A DNA stretch of 61,647 bases from an uncultured Roseburia sp. GTDB lineage: Bacteria > Bacillota > Clostridia > Lachnospirales > Lachnospiraceae. Of this stretch, positions 26,745-35,154 are shown one piece after another. Below the pieces are notes generated by a model. It made no database searches. It saw only the letters and a list, made by a program, of their open reading frames with translations, and was not told where the DNA came from. The translations under genes were made by a program, and so were the position numbers. The DNA lies in assembly GCA_910577925.1 (NCBI GenBank), contig CAJTOI010000019.1, positions 1 to 61,647 of the forward strand. The letters run 5' to 3'. Numbering within the stretch: position 1 is the first letter of the stretch; each line of letters opens with the position of its first letter.

Positions 26745-27457
26745 GGGGCGCTGCCCTCTAAGTAGGTCATGATTCCGACCGAGATGGCATCTACCAGAGA
26801 ATCCTGGTAATCTTCCGCGAGAAGCAAATCGGCTTCGGTCGGATTACTCAGAAACCCACACTCTACGATTACCGTAGGTGTGGGTGTTTTCTTAAGTAAA
26901 TAATAACTGTCGTTTGCTTTGGCGGCCCGCTTGTTTTCGGGGTCTACGTTGGCAATCAGACTTTCCTGAATACAGGAGGCGAGCTTTTGTCCCTCGGCGG
27001 ACTGACTGTAATAAAAGACCTGGGCGCCTTTGACATCGGAGGTCGTGTAGCTGTTCTGATGGAGGCTTACGGTAAATACCGGATTTGCATCGGTAATGAT
27101 TTTGCACCGGTTCTGCATGTCGGAAACTTTTTGATTTGCTGCGCCTTCGGTATGCAGTCCCGCGTCGGTGTCTCTGGTGAGAATAATTTCAAGGCCCTGA
27201 TCCGTAAGGGAATCCCTTAGCTTTAAGGCAAGCGTGAGGTTAATATCCTTTTCAAGTGCCTGATTCACGCCCACTTTGCCAGGATCGTTTCCTCCGTGAC
27301 CGGCATCGATGACAATGCAGGTTTTGCTGCCGGTACCGGTTTTCTCGGGTTTATCATTGGCCTGATCACTTTGCACGAGGACCGCGCCCTGTTTTGCGAG
27401 AACAAAAGCGGAGATAACAAGGCAGATTGCCATAAGCAGTTCAATTCTTTTTTTCAT
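26741..27457 (-). CDS. cwlD: N-acetylmuramoyl-L-alanine amidase, CwlD-like
   Basis: A 238-residue Amidase_3 zinc enzyme with an N-terminal membrane anchor (about 5-23). The zinc ligands are His in IDAGHGGND, Glu in LEKDINL and His in VSLHQN, and the catalytic Glu is in IVECGFLSN. It cleaves the amide between MurNAc and the stem peptide; the short single-domain form matches CwlD, needed to make muramic-delta-lactam in spore cortex. The ATG lies immediately after the U-tract of the upstream gene's terminator and has no visible ribosome site, which is odd. It ends tail-to-tail with the FliK-like gene, the two stops sharing TTAA. Confidence 0.82.
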   Translation of the reverse strand: MKKRIELLMAICLVISAFVLAKQGAVLVQSDQANDKPEKTGTGSKTCIVIDAGHGGNDPGKVGVNQALEKDINLTLALKLRDSLTDQGLEIILTRDTDAGLHTEGAANQKVSDMQNRCKIITDANPVFTVSLHQNSYTTSDVKGAQVFYYSQSAEGQKLASCIQESLIANVDPENKRAAKANDSYYLLKKTPTPTVIVECGFLSNPTEADLLLAEDYQDSLVDAISVGIMTYLEGSAP

Positions 27458-27504
27458 AAAAAACCCGGAATTTCGTTTATCAAAAGATATTCCGAAATTC
27501 CGGG
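27458..27504 (-). terminator. Terminator of the GH18 gene, abutting the cwlD start
   Basis: On the minus strand a 12-bp stem (27504-27493 with 27475-27464) is followed by six T (27463-27458) and then directly by the ATG of the amidase. Confidence 0.85.
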
Positions 27505-27513
27505 AAATATGTT

Positions 27514-29268
27514 TTAATTTATATATTTAATGATCGTGTCCCAGACGGTACTGCTTTCCAGACCCATTTTCCAAAATGCGCCGCCCGCCAGGTTGTTTGT
27601 CTGCAAAACTTTCAGTTTTTCTTCGAGAGAGGCGGCATCCTCAATCCATATCTTATAGGTGACACCCGAATTTACATATTCGACATAATACTGACCGGCA
27701 TCTTCGGACCAGATCGGGATGGCGCCGTTGGCGTCAATCAGGCTCTGGGCTTCCCGCATACTTGCGGAGTAGCTTCCGAGGGTGTAATTCTGATAGCTGT
27801 CCGCGGGCACATCGGTATCGGCGCCCCCTTGGTCTGCCGGCGTCTCGCTCCAGACACGGGTGTAGAAGGGCATACCCATAATCAGCTGATCCGCCGGAAC
27901 TTCTTTGAGCGTATCGGTTACCGCATCGCGGACAAAACCGATGGAGGCAACGGAACCGGCCTCGTCGCAGCCCGCGTAGTGTTCATCGTAAGCCATCACA
28001 ATCACATAGTCGGCAAAGAGCGCCTGCTCTGCGCGATTGTAAAAGGCAGTGTATGCGGAAGGCGCGTAGTTATCCACGGATAATACAAGGCCGTTATTCG
28101 CACATTTTAAAGATAATTCCCGTACAAACTGAATGTATGCATCTCCGACGGAGGGATCGACCGACTCAAAGTCCAGATTGATTCCGTCCAGATTGTAGCG
28201 GATTGCCATGGAAATCAGGTTGTTGATCAGGTTTTCCCGCCGGGAAGTATAGGTCAGGATCTGTGTCAGGTCCGGATTTTCCAGCCCCTGGTCTTTGGCG
28301 CCGAAATTGCTTACCAGAGCCCAGACCTCCACACCGTTCTGATGACAGTAGTCCACATAGTCCGAGCTGGCAAGGGAACCGATATTGCCTGAGGTGTCCG
28401 TCAGGAAAAACCAGGTCGGCGAGATAACGTTAATACCCTTGGAGGCAGACAGAAGCGAGCCGATATTTTCGTTTGCCGTAGGATTGGTAACCTGGTGCCA
28501 GCCGAGACTGATCGCGCGGTCTTTGGTAATATGCGTAAATTCCTCCTCGGTATAGTCGCTGGTACGGACGGCCGCAGAGGGATTGCCGAGGGTTTTTGAC
28601 TTTACATAGCCGATGATTCCGTCTGCGGTGGAAACCTTCGTCCAGGTCTCGTCCGGTTCCAGAAGGATAAGCTCGGCGCCTTTTTCGATATCCGCAAGGA
28701 TGGGGCTTTTAATGCCGCCCTGATAGCGAAGCTCGGTGGACTTCTTAGCGGATGCGATATTATATTCCCCCCAGGAATTTGTGAGTACGACCCGGTTCGG
28801 AGAATCAAAAACTTCGTAAGAAAAGTCGGAATACAGCTTTACAAAATCAATCGCAATATAAGCCGTGTCCGCATCAGCCTTTACAATCACATGGTCGAGA
28901 GAGAGCGAATCCTTCCCGACGTAGTAGGAGGTACTCTCCGCGTCGGCGCTGACGAGATTGTCGGCCGTGGTGTAGAGAAGCTTATTTTCGTTGGAATCCC
29001 AGTAAAAACGGCTGTTGATTCTGTCATGTACGGTATTGAAATCCAGATAAACGGTGCCGTCAATCATTTTCCCGTGGATATCGGTGACTTCATTATTGAA
29101 TATAATGGCAACCTCATCCTCGGAAGTCATGGAATAGTAGTCGGTCAGCTCCTGACGCTCCTTGGAAGGTGTATATTTTTCGATGAGCTTTCCGAGCAGC
29201 AGGAAAAGGATGACGACAATGATTAAAATGACGGCCGCGAGAACCGGAACGATTTTTTTATTTTTCAT
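27514..29268 (-). CDS. GH18-family glycosidase with SH3 domain, membrane-anchored
   Basis: A 584-residue protein with an N-terminal anchor (about 8-27), a copper-amine-oxidase-like/strand-rich region (about 50-175), a bacterial SH3 domain (about 185-235, ending IIGYVKSKTLG) and a GH18 barrel (about 255-575). The catalytic strand is LDGINLDFES, the D-x-x-N-x-D-x-E variant seen in YaaH/YdhD-type spore and wall hydrolases, with Glu as acid. YVIVMAYDEHY and GMPFYTRVW are typical later barrel motifs. Likely acts on N-acetylglucosamine linkages in peptidoglycan. It precedes the CwlD-like gene but is separated from it by a terminator. Confidence 0.85.
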   Translation of the reverse strand: MKNKKIVPVLAAVILIIVVILFLLLGKLIEKYTPSKERQELTDYYSMTSEDEVAIIFNNEVTDIHGKMIDGTVYLDFNTVHDRINSRFYWDSNENKLLYTTADNLVSADAESTSYYVGKDSLSLDHVIVKADADTAYIAIDFVKLYSDFSYEVFDSPNRVVLTNSWGEYNIASAKKSTELRYQGGIKSPILADIEKGAELILLEPDETWTKVSTADGIIGYVKSKTLGNPSAAVRTSDYTEEEFTHITKDRAISLGWHQVTNPTANENIGSLLSASKGINVISPTWFFLTDTSGNIGSLASSDYVDYCHQNGVEVWALVSNFGAKDQGLENPDLTQILTYTSRRENLINNLISMAIRYNLDGINLDFESVDPSVGDAYIQFVRELSLKCANNGLVLSVDNYAPSAYTAFYNRAEQALFADYVIVMAYDEHYAGCDEAGSVASIGFVRDAVTDTLKEVPADQLIMGMPFYTRVWSETPADQGGADTDVPADSYQNYTLGSYSASMREAQSLIDANGAIPIWSEDAGQYYVEYVNSGVTYKIWIEDAASLEEKLKVLQTNNLAGGAFWKMGLESSTVWDTIIKYIN

Positions 29269-29490
29269 GGAAAAGATCCTTTCTTATGTCAAAACTTTAC
29301 CTGCATATTGTAGCATACAGAACGCGAAATTCCTAGATATTTATCGTTTCTTAAGGAATTGACAGCTTTTTACGGACGGCCGCTGTTCGGACGGCCGCCC
29401 GAATCTTTTATCAAACACGCAGTATCAACTGCAAATGCAGATGACCGGGCATTGAGGGTCTCGATCGTTCTGCTCATCCGGTTGCAAAAA
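29269..29490. other. Intergenic region with promoter-like site and short GC-rich repeat
   Basis: On the minus strand an extended -10 (TGCTACAAT, hexamer 29312-29307) precedes the GH18 gene. Two copies of CGGACGGCCGC-like 10-mers lie at about 29375-29398. I see no gene or clear terminator in the rest. Confidence 0.4.
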
Positions 29491-29715
29491 TTAGTTTTTC
29501 TTTACTTTGTCAAAATGTACTTCTTTTAACACCCCCTCGTCAAAAATGTAGTCCCGCATATACGAGCTGTCCTCGTTGAGGGACAATTCTCCGGCAACGC
29601 TTTCGGGATCGCTGGGATATCCTTCCAGCCAAATCGTGACGCCCCGGTTTTCAAAAGAAGCAAGCTCCAAGTAAAGCTTTCTCATATGTTCGTGATTCAA
29701 TGTGATATCCCCCAT
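29491..29715 (-). CDS. Small hypothetical protein
   Basis: A 74-residue acidic protein (MGDITLNHEHMRKLYLELAS...) with mixed alpha/beta character and no membrane segment or signal peptide; it is unrecognised. ATG 29715 has no good ribosome site; TTG 29700, six bases after GGGGGAT, would give a 69-residue product beginning NHEHMRKL and may be the true start. It follows the degenerate MinD-like gene by about 30 bases on the same strand and is probably in its operon. Codon use looks native. Confidence 0.55.
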   Translation of the reverse strand: MGDITLNHEHMRKLYLELASFENRGVTIWLEGYPSDPESVAGELSLNEDSSYMRDYIFDEGVLKEVHFDKVKKN

Positions 29716-29745
29716 AATAGATGAGACCAGAAGAAAATTCGCTGG

Positions 29746-30399
29746 TTACAGAATTCGTGATATATTGCGTGCCCGATCCCCGGCGGACAGCAGTGCAGAA
29801 AAAAACAGAAATAAATCTTTGTCAATGCGGAACGGATTATCGATGTGCGGAACACTCTGCATCCGGATGTGATGCTCCCTGGAAAAAAGTGAAAGCGTTT
29901 CGTTATTTCCCGTCTGCACAAGATAGCAAAATCCTTCCCCAAGGTTTAGTTGATGGTCAAATTGTTCAAAAAACGCTTCATATTTCCGGAGCTTCCATGG
30001 GGCGAGACTGCCGTAGACTAACTTGCGGTCACAGCGCAGAAATTCAGAGACGTCTGCCTCGTCGAGCGCGCCCATGTCAAGAATCAGATAGTCGTATCCG
30101 CGGTTCAGCAGCGAAGGAATTTCACTGCTGCGGACCCGGGGATAGTAATCGACCCTGTGAAGTGTGAAACGGGGACGTTCCCCGTCCGCTGCATTCTGTA
30201 CATGAAAGCCGGGATCGGAACAGAGCGCAGACAGCTCGTCCCTTGCGTGCAGCTCTAAGAGCGCACAGCGCAGCTTTAGTTTGGATGCACAGAAATTACA
30301 CAGACTGACGGCCAGATGCGTGACGCCGATGCCGGGAGTGCACCCGGTAATTCCGACGGTAGCGTGTGTTTTTGTTCCGTTTCGATCAAATCCAAATAT
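29746..30399 (-). CDS. MinD/ParA-like protein with degenerate P-loop
   Basis: A 217-residue protein with the ParA/MinD fold pattern: the N-terminal strand and loop ITGCTPGIGVTHLAVSL replaces KGGVGKTT, losing both the signature and P-loop lysines; DYLILDMGALDE is the Walker B-like strand. The C-terminal half is helical. No ATG, GTG or TTG lies in reading frame at a sensible distance from the strong AAGGAGG that overlaps the kinase gene's end; ATA 30399 lies exactly 8 bases after it and I use it as the start (product beginning FGFDRNG after Met). TTG 30438 is an alternative without ribosome site. It overlaps the kinase stop by 14 bases. Likely an ATP-independent or weak-binding scaffold partner of the kinase. 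Confidence 0.65.
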   Translation of the reverse strand: MFGFDRNGTKTHATVGITGCTPGIGVTHLAVSLCNFCASKLKLRCALLELHARDELSALCSDPGFHVQNAADGERPRFTLHRVDYYPRVRSSEIPSLLNRGYDYLILDMGALDEADVSEFLRCDRKLVYGSLAPWKLRKYEAFFEQFDHQLNLGEGFCYLVQTGNNETLSLFSREHHIRMQSVPHIDNPFRIDKDLFLFFSALLSAGDRARNISRIL

Positions 30400-31732
30400 G
30401 TGCAGGACCTCCTTTCTTTTTAAGTATGGTGCGGACAAGCCGCTCTTTTTCGGCCGTGACGTGATACGGATCGCAGTCGGTCGGAAAGCAGAAAACCTTC
30501 CGGCCGAGAAGTCCGGCGCATCGTCTGGCGGCTCTTTTGTTCTGGAAATTCATAATAAATACGGTTTGCGGAAATGCCGCGCAGGATCTTGCGGACAGAA
30601 TGCTCTGTTCCATATCCCAGTCGCTTCCGCTCAGAACGAAAAAAACAGAGTCAAAAGCCGCCGGCGAAATAAAGCCGCCGCTGCCGAAAGCCCCGCAGTC
30701 CCGGACAATACAGTGACCGGTCGGAAGCGGAACTTCCACACCGGTTCCATAGTCCGGAACACCCTGAAAGGAACCGTAGCGGTAGATGCCGTCCTGCTCC
30801 TGAAAGGAGCGGTTGAAGGCGGCGCATGATTCAAGTGTGCGGGAATCGTCGGCAGACAGATAAAGCGCGGGCAGGCCAAGCCTGTTCAACACACAGACAA
30901 GCGAAACGGAAATATGGGTACTTCCGACACCCGGCCGGCTTCCGACTACGGCAATGTTTGAAATGGGATGCGAAAAAATTCTGCCGGTGCTGGTTTGCAC
31001 CTGCAGCAGAGCACTCTTCATCTGTGCCGCGCTCTGATAGCGCTGCTCCGGGCGCTCATTTACCGCATGTGCGATGATGTCTGCAAGAGAACGGGTGCAT
31101 TCCGGCGCGGCATGGTCTGCCAGAAACGCCAGAACCCGGCCGAGACCGAAAAGATCCGATGAGGCCGTGACAGGGAGGCCGGCAAGGGCCTCCGGGGCCG
31201 CAAAATCTTTTGTTCCGAATTTTTGGAAATGTTTACCGGAACCGGTAAAAAAAGTAGCAATGCCAAAATCGATTAATTTTAAATGATTTCCACATAATAT
31301 AATGTGCTCGGGTTTTAAATCCTGATACAGGATAGGGTATGGAGCACAGTGATGCAGATAATCCAAAATCTCACAAAGCTGGATGCCGAATTCAATAATC
31401 AGTTCCTGTGAAATGCTTTCCTGACGGAGCACAAATGTGTCCAATGATTCACCCTGGATAAATTCTTCTGTTATATAAAAGAAATCGTTGTCCTCGTCGA
31501 TATCATAAATGAGGGGGATACCAGGATGATTCAGATTTTTCAGAAGAGAAGCTTCCGTCGGAAAGCCTTCTTCGAAAGAGAATGAAAACTTACCGCCCGC
31601 ATTTTTGGGGATACACTTGATGGCACGGTAAACCTTCAGTTTGAGATGTTCGGCAAGATAGACGGTGCCGGAACTTCCGGAGCCGAGAACCGAAACAATA
31701 CGGTACTTGCCAAACAGAATAATTTTTTCTAT
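30386..31732 (-). CDS. Ser/Thr protein kinase fused to degenerate MinD-like domain
   Basis: A 448-residue cytoplasmic protein. Residues 8-240 are a Hanks-type kinase: Gly loop LGSGSSGTVYLAEH (16-29), ATP Lys39 (AIKCI), catalytic loop YQDLKPEH (136-143), DFG 155-157. The usual HRD is YQD (non-RD) and the metal-binding Asn is His143. Residues about 258-448 are a second MinD-like unit with PGVGSTH (267-273) in place of the P-loop. There is no PASTA or membrane segment. The start is probably ATA 31732: AAAGGAG at 31750-31744 is followed by no ATG, GTG or TTG, and the result would be MEKIILFGKYRIV, a normal kinase N-terminus; the upstream ATGs lie at or before the predicted transcript start. The FHA protein at 43875 is a possible target. 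Confidence 0.75.
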   Translation of the reverse strand: MEKIILFGKYRIVSVLGSGSSGTVYLAEHLKLKVYRAIKCIPKNAGGKFSFSFEEGFPTEASLLKNLNHPGIPLIYDIDEDNDFFYITEEFIQGESLDTFVLRQESISQELIIEFGIQLCEILDYLHHCAPYPILYQDLKPEHIILCGNHLKLIDFGIATFFTGSGKHFQKFGTKDFAAPEALAGLPVTASSDLFGLGRVLAFLADHAAPECTRSLADIIAHAVNERPEQRYQSAAQMKSALLQVQTSTGRIFSHPISNIAVVGSRPGVGSTHISVSLVCVLNRLGLPALYLSADDSRTLESCAAFNRSFQEQDGIYRYGSFQGVPDYGTGVEVPLPTGHCIVRDCGAFGSGGFISPAAFDSVFFVLSGSDWDMEQSILSARSCAAFPQTVFIMNFQNKRAARRCAGLLGRKVFCFPTDCDPYHVTAEKERLVRTILKKKGGPAHIWI

Positions 31733-31782
31733 GCGATATTCCGCTCCTTTCCTGATGAGGCAGATTCGCATCCCATGCATAT

Positions 31783-31811
31783 GGTATAACACGAGACTTG
31801 TAGTTTTGCAA
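31783..31811 (-). promoter_or_regulatory. Promoter of the kinase operon
   Basis: On the minus strand TTGCAA (31811-31806), 17 bases, TATACC (31788-31783). The expected start is near 31776, only a few bases before the first in-frame ATGs, which argues that translation begins downstream at the ribosome site at 31750-31744. Confidence 0.55.
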
Positions 31812-31902
31812 CAGCTTTTGAAAAATTTGTACATCTTTCACAAATTTTTTGAGGCATGGAAAGAATTGGTTTTCTTTACAAAGATTTTATAAAAAGGTAT
31901 AC

Positions 31903-31931
31903 TTTACAGCAATCATACATTTGATTATAAT
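31903..31931 (+). promoter_or_regulatory. Promoter of mecA
   Basis: TTTACA (31903-31908), 17 bases, TATAAT (31926-31931). Confidence 0.7.
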
Positions 31932-31975
31932 AAGTATACGGTTTACAAGGTTTTCCGGATGAAGGAAGTGATGAG

Positions 31976-32773
31976 ATGAAAATTGAAAAAGTTAGCGAGA
32001 ATCAGATTCGTTGTACGCTCACGCGGGAAGATCTGGCGGAACGCCAGATTAAGCTTTCCGAGCTGGCATACGGGACGGAGAAGGCAAAGCTGCTGTTCCG
32101 TGACATGATGCAGCAGGCTGCGTACGAGTTTGGTTTTGAGGCGGATGACATTCCGCTGATGATAGAGGCAATACCGTTGTCGGCAGACACGATTATCCTT
32201 GTGATTACCAAGGTAGAGTATCCGGAAGAGCTGGATACACGTTTTTCAAAGTTTTCCGAACCGGATGAAGAGGATTTATACGCAGATGCGGCGCCTGGGA
32301 GTGCGGCGGCGCCTGCGGAAGGTGCGGACGACATTCTAGGACTGTTTAAGAAAATCCAGGAGGAGCGCAGAAAAGCTGCGGAAAAGGCAGCGGAGAACGA
32401 AGGCTTTGGCGCGGCCGCGGGAGAAGAGACAACCGCGGACGGCAGACAGAAAAAAGAAAATCCGGTAAGTGTACTTGTAGACATCACAAAGCTTTTTGTT
32501 TTCGGAAGTCTGTCGGATGTGGAACATCTGGCGAATATTCTGGAGGGATTTTATACGGGAGAGAACGATCTTTATAAGAGCAGGAAGGATCATAAATACT
32601 ATCTGCTGGTACACAAGAGCAGCCAGACACCGGAGGAATTCAACAAAGTGTGCAATATTCTTTCGGAGCATGCGACACAGCGGGCTTATACGCCGGCGGT
32701 GGAGGCTTTTATGAGCGAGCACTACCAGAGTGTTCTTGCGGGAAGCGCGCTGCAGGTTTTGGCAGAAATATAA
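31976..32773 (+). CDS. mecA: Adaptor protein MecA-like
   Basis: A 265-residue adaptor. The N-terminal domain (1-85, MKIEKVSENQIRCTLTREDL and LLFRDMMQQAAYEFGFE) is the conserved substrate-binding part of MecA/YpbH; a charged linker (about 95-160) follows, then the ClpC-binding C-terminal domain (about 165-262, LFVFGSLSDVEHLANIL). MecA proteins deliver substrates to the ClpCP protease; in Bacilli these include ComK, but in clostridia the clients are not established. ATG 31976 follows GAAGGAAGTG. It is divergent from the kinase operon and ends at a strong terminator. Confidence 0.88.
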   Translation: MKIEKVSENQIRCTLTREDLAERQIKLSELAYGTEKAKLLFRDMMQQAAYEFGFEADDIPLMIEAIPLSADTIILVITKVEYPEELDTRFSKFSEPDEEDLYADAAPGSAAAPAEGADDILGLFKKIQEERRKAAEKAAENEGFGAAAGEETTADGRQKKENPVSVLVDITKLFVFGSLSDVEHLANILEGFYTGENDLYKSRKDHKYYLLVHKSSQTPEEFNKVCNILSEHATQRAYTPAVEAFMSEHYQSVLAGSALQVLAEI

Positions 32774-32803
32774 AAATGGGAGACACATATGTCTCCCATT
32801 TTT
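32772..32803. terminator. Bidirectional terminator between mecA and DUF1858 gene
   Basis: A perfect 14-bp stem (32772-32785 with 32790-32803, loop CATA) with A-run and T-run ends serves both convergent genes. Confidence 0.9.
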
Positions 32804-32805
32804 GG

Positions 32806-33015
32806 TTATGCAGGATTTTTTGCGAGAAATTCGTTGATTTGATTTACCAGCGCATCCGGCTCAATTCCGTGCACCATAGCGGCCTCCTCGATGGTTTCCA
32901 TCTGGGAAGACGGGCATCCAAGGCAGTGCATACCGATATTTAAAAGAATTGGCGCGATATTCTGGTCAATCTGAAGTAATTCTCCGATCATGGTTGATTT
33001 TGTCACCTGTGTCAT
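32806..33015 (-). CDS. DUF1858 domain protein
   Basis: A 69-residue soluble protein matching the DUF1858 pattern: TMIGELLQIDQNIAPILLNIGMHCLGCPSSQMETIEEAA. The CxxC in HCLGCPSS is the conserved feature and could bind a metal or be redox active. Related small proteins often accompany hybrid-cluster or redox enzymes, but none is adjacent here. ATG 33015 follows AAAAGGAGGAATC. Role unknown. Confidence 0.85.
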   Translation of the reverse strand: MTQVTKSTMIGELLQIDQNIAPILLNIGMHCLGCPSSQMETIEEAAMVHGIEPDALVNQINEFLAKNPA

Positions 33016-33121
33016 TGCTGATTCCTCCTTTTATCTGTTTTTATCATGCGCAAAACGCAGATTAATTATAATACGAAATGTGCCGGATTGCAAATAAATT
33101 CATGAAGTGGAAAAGCGGGAC

Positions 33122-33153
33122 TTTAGGGAAGCGCAAACATAACCGATATATAT
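33122..33153 (+). promoter_or_regulatory. Sigma-28 (SigD)-like flagellin promoter
   Basis: ACCGATAT (33142-33149) matches the SigD -10 at 7 of 8 bases, and TTTAGG at 33122-33127 is a weak TAAA-like -35 about 14-15 bases upstream. The 15-mer 33139-33153 recurs at 23440-23454. Confidence 0.6.
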
Positions 33154-33227
33154 GGCAGAGAAAAGACAACGGATGTCGTTTATGGCTGCACGGATGCAGA
33201 TAAAGCAAAGAAACGGAGCGGACAAAT

Positions 33228-34667
33228 ATGAAAATTAATTACAATGTATCAGCGGCGATCGCCAATAAGCATCTACTTGGGATCGAGGGCAATTTAAAAA
33301 CTTCCATGGAGCGTCTCTCTTCGGGACTCAAGATCAACAGTTCGAAAGATAATCCCGCGGGAATGGCGATATCCAATAAAATGAGAGCACAGATTAAGGG
33401 ATTAGATCAGGCATCCTCAAATGCCTCGGACGGTATTTCCGTGATAGAGATTTCCGACGGTGCGTTAAACGAGGTGACGAGCATTCTGCAGCGTATGCGA
33501 GAGCTTTCGGTGCAGGCGGCCAGCAATGCTACAATGTCGCAGCAGGACAAAGAGGCCATTCAGGACGAGATTGATTCGTTAAAAGATGAGGTCAACCGTA
33601 TTTCCAGAGATACGGAGTATAATACAAAAACGCTGCTGGACGGCTCTCTGGACACCAGGATCTATGCGGACCATGCAACCAGGATTCAGACATCCGCACA
33701 GCTGGAGGCAGGAATATACGGTATTACGATCACCGCGGCGGCGACACAGGCCGGCGGTATTACGGCATCCGCGGACTTTAACGATATGACCGCGCAGGTC
33801 GGGGTATCGGGGGCCATGAGCATTAACGGTTTCAGCGTCAGCATTGAGGAGACCGATACCTATGCGGAAGCATATGAAAAGATCAGGGACGCGGCGGCTG
33901 TCGGTGAGACAACGGCAGTTCGTGACGAGACGACGGGAGAGATTTCCTTTACCGCGACTGCGTACGGAAAGAACAGCGTGCTTGAGATTGCGTTCAGCGA
34001 TCAGGCGCTTGCGGGGGCGCTTGGCGTCGGGGGCCTGGTGCATGACGTTGATAACGACAGATGGGTGGTCGGGACACAGAATGCGACGACGGGCGTGATT
34101 ACCGTTCCGATGGGAACCGATATCGAATACAACAATCTCGAGGGATTTACCGGCTCGGCAACGGTGTCTACCGAAGGAAACCGGGTGACAATTTCGGATA
34201 TCGGCGGAGTCAGACTCTCTTTTCTGGCGGAGTCGGCATATGCGGGTGATTTTGAATTTGAAGTTACGGAAATGGGAACCATGACGCTTCATATCGGGGC
34301 GAATATGGATCAGAATATGGAAGTCCGCATTCCTGAAGTTTCGACGGAAAGCCTTTACATTGACCAGCTGAATGTGACGACCGTGACAGGGGCGGATCGG
34401 GCGATTGCGAGCCTTGATAAGGCGATTGCACAGGTCAGCGACGTGCGTTCAAGCCTCGGTGCTTATCAGAATCGTCTGGAATATACGACAAAGAGTCTTG
34501 ACGCATTCGAGGAGAATATGACAGGGGCGATTTCGCGTCTGACGGATGTTGATATGGCAGACGAAATGACAAATTACACGCATCAGAACGTGCTCAATCA
34601 GGCCGCGATTTCCGTGCTGACACAGGCAAATGAGCTGCCGCAGCAGGTATTGCAGATTTTACAGTAG
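33228..34667 (+). CDS. fliC: Flagellin
   Basis: A 479-residue flagellin, subunit of the filament. The N-terminal D0/D1 region (MKINYNVSAAIANKHLLGIE; SSGLKINSSKDNPAGMAISN) and C-terminal D1/D0 region (ending QANELPQQVLQILQ) are canonical. Residues about 150-395 are the variable D2-type insert, rich in Thr, Gly and Ala. The TLR5-contact motif QRMREL (88-93) and the acidic position near 114 are present, so recognition by TLR5 is possible. It follows GGAGCGG, is driven by a SigD-like promoter, and is followed after 10 bases by its likely chaperone gene fliS. No other structural flagellar genes are near. Confidence 0.95.
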   Translation: MKINYNVSAAIANKHLLGIEGNLKTSMERLSSGLKINSSKDNPAGMAISNKMRAQIKGLDQASSNASDGISVIEISDGALNEVTSILQRMRELSVQAASNATMSQQDKEAIQDEIDSLKDEVNRISRDTEYNTKTLLDGSLDTRIYADHATRIQTSAQLEAGIYGITITAAATQAGGITASADFNDMTAQVGVSGAMSINGFSVSIEETDTYAEAYEKIRDAAAVGETTAVRDETTGEISFTATAYGKNSVLEIAFSDQALAGALGVGGLVHDVDNDRWVVGTQNATTGVITVPMGTDIEYNNLEGFTGSATVSTEGNRVTISDIGGVRLSFLAESAYAGDFEFEVTEMGTMTLHIGANMDQNMEVRIPEVSTESLYIDQLNVTTVTGADRAIASLDKAIAQVSDVRSSLGAYQNRLEYTTKSLDAFEENMTGAISRLTDVDMADEMTNYTHQNVLNQAAISVLTQANELPQQVLQILQ

Positions 34668-34677
34668 GAGGTCTGTT

Positions 34678-35154
34678 TTGAAAAAAGAGCAGATTGGAGA
34701 TTTTACGCGGAGAATCAGCCAGTGTAACAAAGGCGGATTGATTGTCGTGATGTATGATATTTTTTTTACATACACAAAAGATGCACAGGAAGCATTGGCT
34801 GCCGGGGACCGGGAAGCTTATAAAAACGGACTTCGCGGCGCACAGCGCACGCTTGACGAGCTGCTGGGCGCATTGGATTTTTCCTATGAGCTGGCAAAAG
34901 ATTTATACAGTATTTATGTATTTTGCCGGAATCTGCTGGCAAAGGCGATGTATAAACAGAAGCCGGAGGAGATTTCTCAGGCGGTGCGCCTGATGGAAAC
35001 CCTTTATGATGCTTTTCGGCAGGTGGCAGAGGCCGACAAATCGGCGCCGCTGATGCAGAATGCCCAGCAGGTCTATGCGGGCTACACATACGGGCGTGAC
35101 GAGTTGGTCGAAACTTGCCGGATCACGGATACCGGAAGAGGATTCTTAGCATAA
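34678..35154 (+). CDS. fliS: FliS-like flagellin export chaperone
   Basis: A 158-residue all-helical protein with the FliS pattern: LIVVMYDIFFTYTKDAQEAL, AYKNGLRGAQRTLDELLGAL and DFSYELAKDLYSIYVFCRNL. FliS binds the flagellin C-terminal D0 helix and keeps it unfolded before export. The start is TTG 34678, after AGGAGG six bases upstream. It is translated from the flagellin transcript, 10 bases downstream, and its TAA lies in the terminator loop. The tail beyond about residue 125 is longer and less conserved. Confidence 0.85.
   Translation: MKKEQIGDFTRRISQCNKGGLIVVMYDIFFTYTKDAQEALAAGDREAYKNGLRGAQRTLDELLGALDFSYELAKDLYSIYVFCRNLLAKAMYKQKPEEISQAVRLMETLYDAFRQVAEADKSAPLMQNAQQVYAGYTYGRDELVETCRITDTGRGFLA

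Noticed and set aside
30281..30829. Plus-strand open frame opposite the kinase and pseudo-MinD genes
   Set aside because: No start signals and no domain; the minus-strand genes explain the region.
31976..32773. A competence-only role for MecA
   Set aside because: No ComK or competence genes are visible; the adaptor function is supported, but the client is not.
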